DNA from: Patescibacteria group bacterium
GTDB lineage: Bacteria > Patescibacteriota > Microgenomatia > UBA1406 > GWC2-37-13
Assembly (NCBI GenBank): GCA_026004455.1
Contig: BPJE01000004.1
Coordinates: 1 to 53,880 of the forward strand
Direction of reading: 5' to 3'
DNA length: 53,880 nucleotides
Below are positions 19,287 to 27,796 of this stretch, piece by piece (position 1 is the first letter of the stretch; each line of letters starts with the position of its first letter). Made by a program: the position numbers and the translations under genes. Under the pieces are notes generated by a model. The model did not search any database, was not told the DNA's origin, and saw only the letters and a program-made list of their open reading frames with translations.

Positions 19287-21536
19287 ATGAAATTAAGGCT
19301 AAATTTTATTTTTAGATTTATTTTTCAAGGACTATATTATTTATCTTCATTTTTTATTTTTATTGGTGAGATTGTTCAACAAATCTTTCTTTTAATTTTT
19401 AATTTTATTTTTAAGATAATCAAGAAAATATTTTATTTTTTTATTCGAATAATCAATAACTTTTTACTGAAGATTAATACTGTTAAATTACCAAAAATTA
19501 GTTTACCTAAAATAAAATCATTAAAAAAAAATTACACGCCAATCAAGATAAAAAAACAACAATCAATTAATTTTATTGTTAAATTAAAGTATTTTTTTTA
19601 TGGAATAATTTTTGCCTCATTGATTTTTTTTACTTACCAAACATATATTTTTTTAAAAAGTTTACCTTCGCCAAAAAATATTGGCAAAATTAACTATCAA
19701 TTATCAACTCATATTTATGATCGAAATGGCAAAATTCTTTATGAGATATATCGAGATCAAAATAGAACCCCAATCTCTTTATCTCAATTACCAAAATATG
19801 TGATTCAAGCAACAATTGCTATAGAAGATAAAGATTTTTACAATCATAAGGGCGTTGATTTAATTGGTGGAGTTTTGAGAGCAATAAAAGAAAATATTTT
19901 TAATAAAGGTGGTATTCAGGGAGGATCAACAATAACTCAACAACTTGTCAAAAGCGCTTTGCTTTCACCTGAGCGAACTTGGGAAAGAAAAATTAAAGAA
20001 ATAATTTTAGCTTTATGGGCAGAAAGGATTTATACAAAAGATCAAATATTGGAAATGTATCTTAATCAAGTATCTTATGGAGGAGCGGCATATGGGGTAG
20101 AGGAGGCGGCAAAAACCTATTTTGGTAAATCAGCAAAAGAGTTAAATCTTGAGGAGGCAGCATTTTTAGCTGGTTTACCTCAAGCACCATCAATTTATTC
20201 TCCCTATAACGATAAAGAAGCAGCAATAAAAAGAAGAAATCAAGTATTAGAGGCAATGTATAAACAAGGGTATATTGATAAGAATTTAAAAGTCAAAAGT
20301 CAAAACTCAAAACTGGACGTTTTACCACCAAAAAATAAGATTTTAGCGCCACATTTTGTTTTCTATGTAAAAAGCCAACTTGAGGATTATTTTGGTACGA
20401 AGATGGTTGAGGAAGGAGGATTAAAAGTAGTTACCACTTTAGATTTAGATATTCAAAAAAAAGCTGAGGAGATTTTAAAAGAAGAGATTGAAAAGATAAG
20501 TTATCTTAATGTGACAAATGGAGCAATTTTGGTGACTCGCCCATCAACTGGTGAAATATTGGCAATGGTTGGATCAGTTGATTACTTTTTAGAGCCATGG
20601 GGTGCTTTTAATGTTACAACTGGCCTTCGTCAACCAGGATCATCGATAAAACCATTAATGTATTCTTTAGCTTTGCAAAATGGATTTACTGCCGCTACTA
20701 TCCTTGATGATTCACCAACAGTTTTTCAGATACCAGGAAGTGTTCCTTATAAGCCAGTTAATTATGATGGAAAATTTCATGGTAAAATACCACTTCGATA
20801 TGCTTTAGCTAATTCTTATAATATTCCGGCAGTCAAAGTCATGGAGAAAATTGGAGTAGAAAATTTTATTGATTATGCTCAAAAATTAGGAATTACCACT
20901 TGGCAAGACAAAAATCGCTATGGTTTGTCTTTGGCTTTAGGTGGTGGTGAAGTGAGAATGGTTGATATGGCGCAAGCTTTTGGAGTGTTAGCAAATTTAG
21001 GATTTAAAGTACCTTTAACTTATTATTTAAAAATTGAAAATAGTAACGAAGAGATAATAAAAGAGATTAATCCTTTTAAGATAAAAGAGATTGATCATGG
21101 AGTGGCTTATATTATTTCTGATATTTTATCAGATAATCAAGCAAGAGTTTGGGCATTTGGACCAGGATCAGCACTTGAAATTCCTGGATTTAGAGTAGCG
21201 GTAAAGACTGGAACAACAGATAATAAAAAAGACAACTGGACAATAGGTTATACGCCTGATTTTTTAGTAGTAGTTTGGGTGGGTAATAATGATGGTACAC
21301 CAATGAATCCATATTTAACTTCAGGAATCACTGGCGCAGCTCCTATTTGGAATAGAATGATGAGTTATCTTCTTAAAAATTATGTTGGTGAGGATCATTG
21401 GTATAAAAAACCAGATAATGTGGTAGAAAAATATTGTTTTTTTGGTAGAAAAGAGTATTTTATTTCTGGTACTGAAAATAAAGTCAGTTGCCAAAATCAA
21501 ATTTTTATTACTCCAACTAAAGCAGAAAATAATTAA
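19287..21536 (+). CDS. Class A penicillin-binding protein (bifunctional transglycosylase/transpeptidase)
   Basis: It polymerises and cross-links peptidoglycan. The long N-terminus is hydrophobic and basic (residues 1-130), with a clear membrane segment at about 108-124. The GT51 domain follows: IAIEDKDFYNHKGVD, GGSTITQQLVK, RKIKEIILALWAERIYTKDQILEMYLNQVSYG and LEEAAFLAGLPQAPSIYSPY. The transpeptidase has SxxK in GSSIKPLMYSLAL, SxN in ANSYNIPAVK and KTG in AVKTGTTDNKKDNW. 749 residues is normal. Residues about 335-342 (KVKSQNSK), in the linker between domains, derive from an AAAAGTC-type repeat. It shares only 9 bp with convergent serS. Confidence 0.93.
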   Translation: MKLRLNFIFRFIFQGLYYLSSFFIFIGEIVQQIFLLIFNFIFKIIKKIFYFFIRIINNFLLKINTVKLPKISLPKIKSLKKNYTPIKIKKQQSINFIVKLKYFFYGIIFASLIFFTYQTYIFLKSLPSPKNIGKINYQLSTHIYDRNGKILYEIYRDQNRTPISLSQLPKYVIQATIAIEDKDFYNHKGVDLIGGVLRAIKENIFNKGGIQGGSTITQQLVKSALLSPERTWERKIKEIILALWAERIYTKDQILEMYLNQVSYGGAAYGVEEAAKTYFGKSAKELNLEEAAFLAGLPQAPSIYSPYNDKEAAIKRRNQVLEAMYKQGYIDKNLKVKSQNSKLDVLPPKNKILAPHFVFYVKSQLEDYFGTKMVEEGGLKVVTTLDLDIQKKAEEILKEEIEKISYLNVTNGAILVTRPSTGEILAMVGSVDYFLEPWGAFNVTTGLRQPGSSIKPLMYSLALQNGFTAATILDDSPTVFQIPGSVPYKPVNYDGKFHGKIPLRYALANSYNIPAVKVMEKIGVENFIDYAQKLGITTWQDKNRYGLSLALGGGEVRMVDMAQAFGVLANLGFKVPLTYYLKIENSNEEIIKEINPFKIKEIDHGVAYIISDILSDNQARVWAFGPGSALEIPGFRVAVKTGTTDNKKDNWTIGYTPDFLVVVWVGNNDGTPMNPYLTSGITGAAPIWNRMMSYLLKNYVGEDHWYKKPDNVVEKYCFFGRKEYFISGTENKVSCQNQIFITPTKAENN
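20289..20315. repeat. AAAAGTC-type heptamer repeat inside the penicillin-binding protein gene
   Basis: AAAGTCAAAAGTCAAAACTC is the same heptamer array seen in the intergenic repeats, here translated in frame as KVKSQNSKL in the interdomain linker. The residues QNSKL also occur where the repeat enters TsaE. Confidence 0.6.
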
Positions 21537-21545
21537 TTTATTTTT

Positions 21546-22793
21546 TTATTTTTTAATTTTTTCAAAGCCAACTAAAGGTTGAAGAACTTTTGGGATTAAG
21601 ACACTACCATCTTTTTGTTGATAATTTTCAATTATGGCAATTAAAATCCGAGGTGAAGGAATAGCGGTATCATTTAAAGAATAACAATAATCAGTTTGAC
21701 CGTCTTTTTTGCGATATTTTATTTTTAATCTTCTTGTTTGAAAATCACCCATAATTGAGTTTGAGGCAATTTCTCCATAACCGCCTCGATATGGCATCCA
21801 GATTTCAGTGTCATATTTTTTAATTTGTGGTTCGCCCATATCTCCAGTACACATCAGCATTCGTCGATAGGGAATTTCAAAATCTTCTAAAATTTCTTCA
21901 GTATTATTTTGTAGTTCTTCATGAAGTTTTTTTGCTTCTTCTAAATCATTTTTAGCAATAATTACTTGTTCCACTTTCCAAAATTCATGGAGTCGATAAA
22001 GTCCTTTGGTATCTTTTCCATATGAACCAGCTTCTTTTCGAAAACAAGGAGAAAAAGCAACAAATTTTTTTGGAAGATCTTTTTCATCTAGTATCTCATT
22101 ACTAAAATAAGCAGTTACTGGCACTTCAGCTGTTCCAGCAAGATAAGCATCTTCATCATTTAATTTATAAACTTCTTGTTTTCCCCAAGGAAACTGACCT
22201 GATCCAAAAAGGGTAAAACCTTTGACAATAGCTGGGGCAATCAAAGGCGTATAACCTTTTTTAACTAATTTTTGAAAGACATAAAAAAGAATTGCTAGAT
22301 GAAGTTGGGAAGCTTGATTTTTAAGAAAATAACCACGAAATCCTGAGACTTTAGCACCTCTTTCTAAATCAAATAAATCAAGATCTAGTCCTAGTTCAAT
22401 ATGAGATTTGGGAGGAAAATCAAATTTTCTTGGTTCACCCCATTTTTTTACTTCAATATTTCCTGATGAGTCTTTGCCAATTGGGACCTCATCAAGAGGA
22501 ACATTGGGAACAAAAGCTAAAAGATTATTTAATTCCTCTTCAACTCGAGTTGATTGCTCCTCTAATGATTTTAGTTCTTCTTTAATTTTTTTTCCATGCC
22601 TGATAATTTCTGGAGTTGGTTTTGATTTAGCAAGTTTATTTCTTTCTTCTCTTAAAGTTTGAATTTTTTTGATTAATTCTCGCCTTTGATCGTCTAAAGA
22701 TAAAATTTTTTCCAGATCAATTTTTCGATTTTTGTTTTTAGCAGCCTCAAGAACTTTTTGTTTATTGTTTCGAATATAGTCTAAATCCAACAT
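21546..22793 (-). CDS. serS: Seryl-tRNA synthetase
   Basis: It charges tRNA-Ser (and tRNA-Sec where present). Starts MLDLDYIRNNKQKVLEAAKNKN, the standard SerRS N-terminus, followed by the long coiled-coil arm that grips the tRNA variable arm (about residues 28-100). The class II core has PLIAPAIVKG, LAGTAEVPVTAYF (serine binding), FSPCFRKEAGSYGKDTKGLYRLHEFWKVEQ (motif 2), GDFQTRRLKIKYR and SLNDTAIPSPRILIAIIENYQQKDGSVLIP (motif 3). Length 415 is normal. It lies 4 nt after the rdgB-like gene in the same direction. Confidence 0.95.
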   Translation of the reverse strand: MLDLDYIRNNKQKVLEAAKNKNRKIDLEKILSLDDQRRELIKKIQTLREERNKLAKSKPTPEIIRHGKKIKEELKSLEEQSTRVEEELNNLLAFVPNVPLDEVPIGKDSSGNIEVKKWGEPRKFDFPPKSHIELGLDLDLFDLERGAKVSGFRGYFLKNQASQLHLAILFYVFQKLVKKGYTPLIAPAIVKGFTLFGSGQFPWGKQEVYKLNDEDAYLAGTAEVPVTAYFSNEILDEKDLPKKFVAFSPCFRKEAGSYGKDTKGLYRLHEFWKVEQVIIAKNDLEEAKKLHEELQNNTEEILEDFEIPYRRMLMCTGDMGEPQIKKYDTEIWMPYRGGYGEIASNSIMGDFQTRRLKIKYRKKDGQTDYCYSLNDTAIPSPRILIAIIENYQQKDGSVLIPKVLQPLVGFEKIKK

Positions 22794-22797
22794 ATTT

Positions 22798-23415
22798 TTA
22801 TTTTAACAAAACTTCTTTTATTTTTGGAACTAATTTTTTTAAAGCTTTTAAACGATGATTGATAAGATTATGCTGTTTTTCTGTTAATTCATCATAATAT
22901 TTTTGATATTTTTCAACAATAAATAAAGCACGAAAAGGATAACCGTTTGTTGGTTTGTTGCTTGGTTTTTCAGCAATATAGCCTTTAATTTTTTCTTCTT
23001 GGAACATAAAGACATTTTTCTTAGCTAAATAAAAACAAATACATGTTTGTAAATAAGCAATGCGTTGGGTTTTTGAAGTATTTTTAAGTCTTTTTAAGGT
23101 ATAGTCAATAAGTTCTTGATCTGATGCTTTATAACCTAACCAGCGCCGTGATTTTACTCCAGGTTCATTGTTTAAATAGGGAATAATTAAACCACCATCG
23201 TCAGCAATTGTTGGTAAATTAGTTAAATCACCATAAGACTTGGCTTTAATTTTTGCGTTTTCACAAAAAGTTTGACCAGTTTCTTCAGGTTCTTCCTCTA
23301 CTCCAACGTCGTTTAATGTAAAAAGTTTAATATTTTCTTTTTCTAACTCTTTTAGTCCGTATTTTATCTCTTCAAGTTTTGCTTTATTTGAGGTGGCAAT
23401 TAGTAATTTTTTCAT
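22798..23415 (-). CDS. rdgB: HAM1/RdgB-type non-canonical purine NTP pyrophosphatase
   Basis: It hydrolyses ITP/XTP/dITP to monophosphates and so keeps deaminated purines out of nucleic acids. Signature motifs are LLIATSNKAKLEEI at the N-terminus, EETGQTFCENAKIKAKSY, PTIADDGGLIIPYLNNEPGVKSRRW and GYPFRALF. The usual ADDSGL is ADDGGL here and the C-terminal SHR motif is replaced by NHR (LINHRLKALKKL), so it is a divergent member and its substrate range is not certain. 205 residues is normal. A second protein of the related Maf type seems to be encoded just upstream at 23.9 kb on the other strand. Confidence 0.85.
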   Translation of the reverse strand: MKKLLIATSNKAKLEEIKYGLKELEKENIKLFTLNDVGVEEEPEETGQTFCENAKIKAKSYGDLTNLPTIADDGGLIIPYLNNEPGVKSRRWLGYKASDQELIDYTLKRLKNTSKTQRIAYLQTCICFYLAKKNVFMFQEEKIKGYIAEKPSNKPTNGYPFRALFIVEKYQKYYDELTEKQHNLINHRLKALKKLVPKIKEVLLK

Positions 23416-23439
23416 TATTTTAAATTATAACTGATAAAT

Positions 23440-23565
23440 AATAAATAAAATTAAAAATTCAAAATGCAAAAGTCCCGCCTAAAACGGCGGGCAGGCAAAA
23501 TGAGAAGTAAAAATTTAATAAAATTTAAAAAACTTTTGACTTTTAACTTTTGACTTATTAATTTA
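23440..23565. repeat. Composite intergenic repeat with GTCCCGCC...GGCGGGCAGGC core
   Basis: AT-rich arms (AAAATTCAAAATGCAAAAG on the left, CTTTTGACTTTTAACTTTTGAC on the right, roughly inverted) enclose a GC-rich hairpin core CCCGCCTAAAACGGCGGG at 23473-23490. The core plus flanks (about 35 bases, ending near 23501) is identical to the copy inside tsaE at 45856-45890. The 514-nt gap 23416-23929 contains no further gene of normal size. Confidence 0.7.
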
Positions 23566-23621
23566 TTTAAAATATTTATTATTAATTAAGAATTTATTAT
23601 TGTTTATTTATTATTTGTAAC

Positions 23622-23658
23622 AAGGACAGAACCTTTTTTTCAAAAAGGTTCTGTCCTT
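23622..23658. terminator. Perfect 17-bp inverted repeat with 3-nt loop
   Basis: AAGGACAGAACCTTTTT and its exact complement flank the loop TTC. On each strand the 3' arm lacks a long T tract directly after it, so it may be a bidirectional terminator between divergent rdgB and the Maf-like gene or a remnant of a mobile repeat. No second copy was seen in the window. Confidence 0.4.
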
Positions 23659-23661
23659 AAT

Positions 23662-23695
23662 AATTAGGTCAATTAGGTTAATTAGAAATTAGGTC
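23662..23695. repeat. Short tandem AATTAGGT(C/T) repeat
   Basis: About four imperfect 8-9 bp units of AATTAGGTC in a row, in the same gap as the composite repeat. Nothing coding is seen here. Confidence 0.45.
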
Positions 23696-23763
23696 ATTTT
23701 TTTGATTTACACGTTTCACGTTATATGTTACACAATTTCTTAGGTCGGATTGGAAATTTTCCT

Positions 23764-23791
23764 TTGAAATTTTAAAAAATATTTGCTATTA
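23764..23791 (+). promoter_or_regulatory. Promoter with extended -10 upstream of the Maf-like gene leader
   Basis: TTGAAA (23764-23769), a 16-nt spacer and TATTAT (23786-23791) preceded by TGC, an extended -10. Six nt later an ATG opens a 12-codon reading frame, the same spacing as at other start codons in this window. Confidence 0.45.
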
Positions 23792-23797
23792 TTTAAT

Positions 23798-23836
23798 ATG
23801 GAAATTAATTATTTTTATTTTTTCACCGCCCGATAA
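23798..23836 (+). CDS. Candidate attenuator leader peptide (MEINYFYFFTAR)
   Basis: A 12-codon frame starts 6 nt after the -10 box and encodes M-E-I-N-Y-F-Y-F-F-T-A-R. Its stop codon falls inside the hairpin of a terminator (23825-23851). Five of twelve residues are Phe/Tyr, resembling aromatic amino-acid attenuator peptides. TTT and TAT are common by chance in AT-rich DNA, so the composition alone is weak evidence; the promoter spacing and hairpin overlap make it worth listing. Confidence 0.3.
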   Translation: MEINYFYFFTAR

Positions 23837-23851
23837 CCGAGCGGTTTTTTT
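23825..23851 (+). terminator. Leader terminator 1
   Basis: ACCGC (23825-23829) pairs with GCGGT (23841-23845), followed by seven T. The stop codon of the candidate leader peptide lies in its loop. Confidence 0.55.
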
Positions 23852-23901
23852 AAAAATGAAAATTAAAATTAAAATTTTTAAGTCTTTAAAGACTTAATGC
23901 G

Positions 23902-23926
23902 CCCGCCGTCTTAGGCGGGTTTTTTT
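23902..23926 (+). terminator. Leader terminator 2, directly before the Maf-like start codon
   Basis: CCCGCC and GGCGGG form a 6-bp GC stem with loop GTCTTA, followed by seven T; the ATG of the next gene is 3 nt further on. A perfect palindrome AAGTCTTTAAAGACTT at 23880-23895 precedes it. No promoter fits between terminator and gene, so expression needs read-through. Confidence 0.65.
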
Positions 23927-23929
23927 GTT

Positions 23930-24925
23930 ATGAAAGTTGAATTTTCTAGAACACCAAATCCATTTGAAAGAGCTCGATTAAATAATATTCCTGAATTATT
24001 TACTTCATCTTCTTTAAGAGGCGATATGGCAAGATTTTCTCGAATTCCTGTAAATTTGGTAAAACCAGAAGTTTTGCAAGAGATAAATAAAGCTATTGGT
24101 GTTGCTGAAACAAGAACTCAAGAACAAATTATTGAAGAAAATGGCATTCATCACGCTGTTTTTCCTCCTTTTCGAAGTGAGTTATCTCCTCCTGTTATTT
24201 TAGAGTTAGCTACAGATAAAGCTGAAGCAGCGATGAGAGTGATTGCTAGAAAAATTAAAGAAAGAGAAGAAAAAGTGGCAAAATTAGTTAAAGATTATGG
24301 AAGAAGTATTAATTATACAAAAGAAGAAATAGAAGCTTTAATAGCTGCGATTTATGCAGAAGATGGTTATTTACCACCGGCGATTGTCGCAGTTGATTCT
24401 GCTTGGGCAATTGATTTTACTCCAGATAATCCTGATGATTTAAATCATGAAGCAGTGATAATTCAAAAACCAAAGGACGAAGAAGGAATAGGTAAGATTA
24501 TCAATGAATTACAAATTGCTTCTCAAAATGGTGGTCGTTTGCAGTCAGTATCAGGAATCTGTATAGCACAAATTGGTAGTGATGGAGAAATTTATTATAA
24601 ACATGCTTTTGTAGTTGTTGACGATGGAAGAATAAATCCTGATTTTGATTGGAATAAGTTAGCTAATTTAATGAGGAAAAATGGTCATTTTGCTGGAGGA
24701 TTATCAACAATTGATTTATTTAAAAACTTTAGGGATTTATTTATACCTGATTCTAACGGAATGGCAAAAGTAACAATAATCTCTGAACCAGAATTTAAAG
24801 GTAATAAAAGAGTGTCTTCATGGGAAAAGTTTTCAAGGAATCAACAACAATTTGAACTTTCAATTGATGAAACTAATATAGAAACATTAATATCATTGTC
24901 AGTTGGTTTAGTTCCACAGGCTTAA
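23930..24925 (+). CDS. Divergent Maf-like protein (putative nucleotide pyrophosphatase)
   Basis: 331 residues, longer than Maf (about 190). Weak but ordered Maf features are visible: LFTSSSLRGDMARFSRIPVNLV (about residues 23-44; compare the Maf start LASxSPRR), SPPVILELATDKAEAAM (about 88-104; the Maf P-x-x-x-V-x-x-LAxxKA block), AIVAVDSAWAID (about 151-162; Maf has the catalytic ADT), QKPKDEEGIGKIINEL (about 179-194; Maf GKPxD) and LQSVSGICIAQIG (about 205-217; Maf TGV). It also has a 30-40-residue helical insertion. The substitution of Asp-Thr by Asp-Ser leaves activity uncertain. The gene sits behind a two-terminator leader. Family assignment is inference from these motifs; an unrelated fold cannot be excluded. 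Confidence 0.5.
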   Translation: MKVEFSRTPNPFERARLNNIPELFTSSSLRGDMARFSRIPVNLVKPEVLQEINKAIGVAETRTQEQIIEENGIHHAVFPPFRSELSPPVILELATDKAEAAMRVIARKIKEREEKVAKLVKDYGRSINYTKEEIEALIAAIYAEDGYLPPAIVAVDSAWAIDFTPDNPDDLNHEAVIIQKPKDEEGIGKIINELQIASQNGGRLQSVSGICIAQIGSDGEIYYKHAFVVVDDGRINPDFDWNKLANLMRKNGHFAGGLSTIDLFKNFRDLFIPDSNGMAKVTIISEPEFKGNKRVSSWEKFSRNQQQFELSIDETNIETLISLSVGLVPQA

Positions 24926-24935
24926 GAAAGTTTGT

Positions 24936-26199
24936 TTAAGTATATAACAAAATAAATGGTATCTCCATTTCCTCTTTTGTCAATCCTCCATGATGACCAA
25001 AAAATTTTTGTTCAAAGCGATTTTTTTCCCACCACCAGACAGATTGATTTTTATAAGGTAAAATCACTAAATTACCTACTCTGCTAAGAAAAGTTTTAGA
25101 GATTTTGTTTCCAAATAAACCTTTATTTATTAAATCTTTAGTTAAATAAACATCAGCAATTCCTTTAAGTTTTTTTTCTAAATAAAATTTAGCTTCGTCT
25201 AAAAAATTATCTTTTATGTATAAAAATAAATCTCTAGGTGAACCTGCAGGAACTAAAAATTCATTTTTATTATTTGTTTTAAGATATTTTTTAATCATAG
25301 GCGCTTTTTTATTGATGTAAAAAGTAGTTTTTGGGTTAATATCCATATGGCCATGATCAGCGGTTAATAAAAATAAAGTGTCTTTTAAATAATTGAAGTT
25401 CTTTAAAAACAAATTTTCCATTACTGATAAAAACGATGAGATTTCTGCTTCTGTTTGAACTGATGATGGTCCATAATTATGGGCAATTGAGTCAATTTTG
25501 TCAAAATATAAAAAATAATAACTTTTTTCATTTATTTTATTAATTAATTCGAATAAATTTATGATGGCTTCTTGGTAATGTTTTGTAAGGTATGATATTT
25601 GCCCCTTTAAAGACTATATTTGAATATGTTGATGGAGTATATTCAATATGTTGAAAAATATAACTTTTAATACCATTTTTTTTAAGATGTTGATAGAAGG
25701 TTTTTTTAGGAAAAATTTTTTTTGGATCAATATGATTTTTCAAAGTATCTCTTTTTTTATCACCGACAAATGAAAAAATTAAAGGCGTAATTATAGCATC
25801 AACTTTAGGTTCATAATAATTCCATTCAAAAACACCACTTTCTCCAACAGTTAATCCTGTATGAATTTTAGTCACATGAGCTGAAGTGGTTGAGGGAAAT
25901 TGAGATGTAAATTTATTAATTAAGCCATTTTTTTCTGCAAATTTAAAAAAAATTGATTGAGAAAATTTTTCAAAGAATCTCCAACCAAAACCATCAATAA
26001 AAAATAAAATTACTTTTTTATATTTTTTATCTGGATAAATTAGAATATCATTAGGACATTGAAGATTGTTTGTTAATCCTAAATTATACTCAATAATATT
26101 GTTAATATTTGAAAAACAATAAGATTCATATAAAGGTTTTTTAAAATATTGATTTAAATTTGATTTGTCAACTGTCTCGATTGATTTTTTATTGATCAT
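24936..26199 (-). CDS. Type I phosphodiesterase / nucleotide pyrophosphatase (alkaline phosphatase superfamily), one frameshift
   Basis: Frames 26199-25540 and 25421-24936, with the sequence between, make one protein of about 420 residues. A shift near 25567-25577 joins YKTLP to EAIINLFELINKINEKSYYFLYFDKIDSIAHNYGP. Metal-site motifs are in place: VILFFIDGFGW (first Asp), FPSTTSAHVTKIHTG (nucleophile Thr), FDKIDSIAHNYG (Asp and His), DHGHMDINP (Asp-His) and FFGHHGG (final His). Without the bridging segment neither half could be active. It is the last gene of the T-box operon, 5 nt after lysS, and converges on the Maf-like gene with a 10-bp gap. Substrate unknown. Confidence 0.75.
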
Positions 26200-26204
26200 T
26201 TATT

Positions 26205-27791
26205 TTAATTTAAGTATTTATTTATTTTATTTATAACATTATCAATTCCAATTTTTTCTATTAAATCTGCTGCTTTTGGTCCAAAATTTTGACCAATCAG
26301 TACATTATAAAATCCTAAAAATATTTCTTTAGGTGAAAAGTTTTCTTTTTTAATTATTTCAAAAATAATTTTTTTTATATCTTCTTTTGTATAAGAATTT
26401 TTAATTTTTTCTAACTCTTCTTTTAAAATTTTTAAAAATTTTTTTTGGTTTTCAGTTAAAGAAAAAGTTTGAGAAGATTTTTGAGAAGTTTGTTTTTCTT
26501 CTCTTTCAAGTAATTTTTTAGCATATAAGATCCTCTCTTCTAAAATCTGTTTTTCTTCATCATTTAATTTTTCTTTTTTTAAATTTTCAAAAAATTGTAA
26601 AAGATTGTCTTTTTTTTGAAGTAGCAAATTATAAATTGTTCGAAAACGCGGATGATAAAGTCTTTTTTCAGGTAATTTTTTTATTGCAGAGAGCTCAATA
26701 ATTCTTGCAAAATCTTCTCTTACTTCACCTTGTTTTCCTTGAGGGATTTTATTTTCTAGTTTATCATAATAAGCTGAAAAACATCGATCATAATCATCAA
26801 AAAGATTAAATAAAGTCTCTTTATTTGGATTAAAATCAATATGAGTGGTAATTGGATTGCGAACAAATAAAAATCTAAATACTTGTGGAGGTAAGATCTC
26901 TGAAACTTCTTTGGCAGATGAGCCAACTCCTTTTGAAGATGACATTTTTCTTCCGCCAATTGTAAACCATTCATAACCACCAAAAGCTTCTGGAGGATTA
27001 TAATTAAAGACTTCTTTAGCAACATGAGAAGCAATATCATAAGAACCACCTGATGACATATGATCTTTACCTGATGATTCAATGGTAATACCAATCACTT
27101 TCCAATGAGCTGGCCAATCTATTTTCCAGACAAGTTTACCATTTTCGCCAATTGGTTCAACTTTTCCTTTATATCCACAACCGTCAGCCCAATAAACCTT
27201 ATGATATTCACATCGGTAATATATATATTTTCCATCCCAATGATAAACATCGGTTGTGCCAATTTTGCCACATTTTTGACAGATAGGATTGTAAGGATAC
27301 CAGCTTTCTGATTTTTCAGTTTTTGAAACTTTTTTATAGATTTCGCGAATTTTTTTGACATTATCAAGAACAGTTTTTATTACTTGATTCATCTTGCCTT
27401 GACGGTGAAGATCTGAAGAACGAATAATTTTTGGATGACAATTTAAATTGTTAAAAACCTCAATGAACTCTTGAGCAAAATATTCAGCAAAATTAGGATA
27501 GTTTGGGTCAGGTGAAGGAATTTTGTAAAGAGGATAACCCATATATTTTTCCCATTTTTCTTTTTCAAGATAAACAGGTAATCCATCCATTGGATCCATA
27601 TCATTAAAAACATAAGAAAATTCAGCATTAACTCCATTTTCTTTTAATACTTTATAAACTAAATCATGAATTACTACTCCTCGAAGTGAGCCAACATGAA
27701 TTCGTCCTGATGGAGTTTTCATATCATCAACCCACTCTTTTTCAAGACCTCTTTCTTTGATTTTTTTTGCTAATCGATCAACCCAGATCAT
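26205..27791 (-). CDS. lysS: Class I lysyl-tRNA synthetase
   Basis: It charges tRNA-Lys using the class I (Rossmann) fold typical of archaea and a minority of bacteria, unrelated to the common class II LysRS. The HIGH-like motif is TPSGRIHVGSLRG (about residues 26-38) and the KMSKS motif is GGRKMSSSKGVG. Zinc-type cysteines occur in ICQKCGKIG and RCEYH...ADGCGYKG. The substrate pocket block GITIESSGKDHMSSGGSYD is also typical. 528 residues is normal. It lies in a tight operon behind two M20 peptidases and a T-box; the gap to the upstream peptidase, once its frame is corrected, is 5 nt. Confidence 0.93.
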   Translation of the reverse strand: MIWVDRLAKKIKERGLEKEWVDDMKTPSGRIHVGSLRGVVIHDLVYKVLKENGVNAEFSYVFNDMDPMDGLPVYLEKEKWEKYMGYPLYKIPSPDPNYPNFAEYFAQEFIEVFNNLNCHPKIIRSSDLHRQGKMNQVIKTVLDNVKKIREIYKKVSKTEKSESWYPYNPICQKCGKIGTTDVYHWDGKYIYYRCEYHKVYWADGCGYKGKVEPIGENGKLVWKIDWPAHWKVIGITIESSGKDHMSSGGSYDIASHVAKEVFNYNPPEAFGGYEWFTIGGRKMSSSKGVGSSAKEVSEILPPQVFRFLFVRNPITTHIDFNPNKETLFNLFDDYDRCFSAYYDKLENKIPQGKQGEVREDFARIIELSAIKKLPEKRLYHPRFRTIYNLLLQKKDNLLQFFENLKKEKLNDEEKQILEERILYAKKLLEREEKQTSQKSSQTFSLTENQKKFLKILKEELEKIKNSYTKEDIKKIIFEIIKKENFSPKEIFLGFYNVLIGQNFGPKAADLIEKIGIDNVINKINKYLN

Positions 27792-27796
27792 AAAAA

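Noticed and set aside
23798-23926. A second T-box or known riboswitch upstream of the Maf-like gene
   Set aside because: The GGTGGTACCGCG-type core is absent and the hairpins do not match a riboswitch class I know; kept only as an attenuator-like leader.
26756-27637. Other-frame open reading frames within lysS
   Set aside because: Low-complexity hydrophobic shadows of AT-rich coding sequence overlapping the intact class I LysRS.
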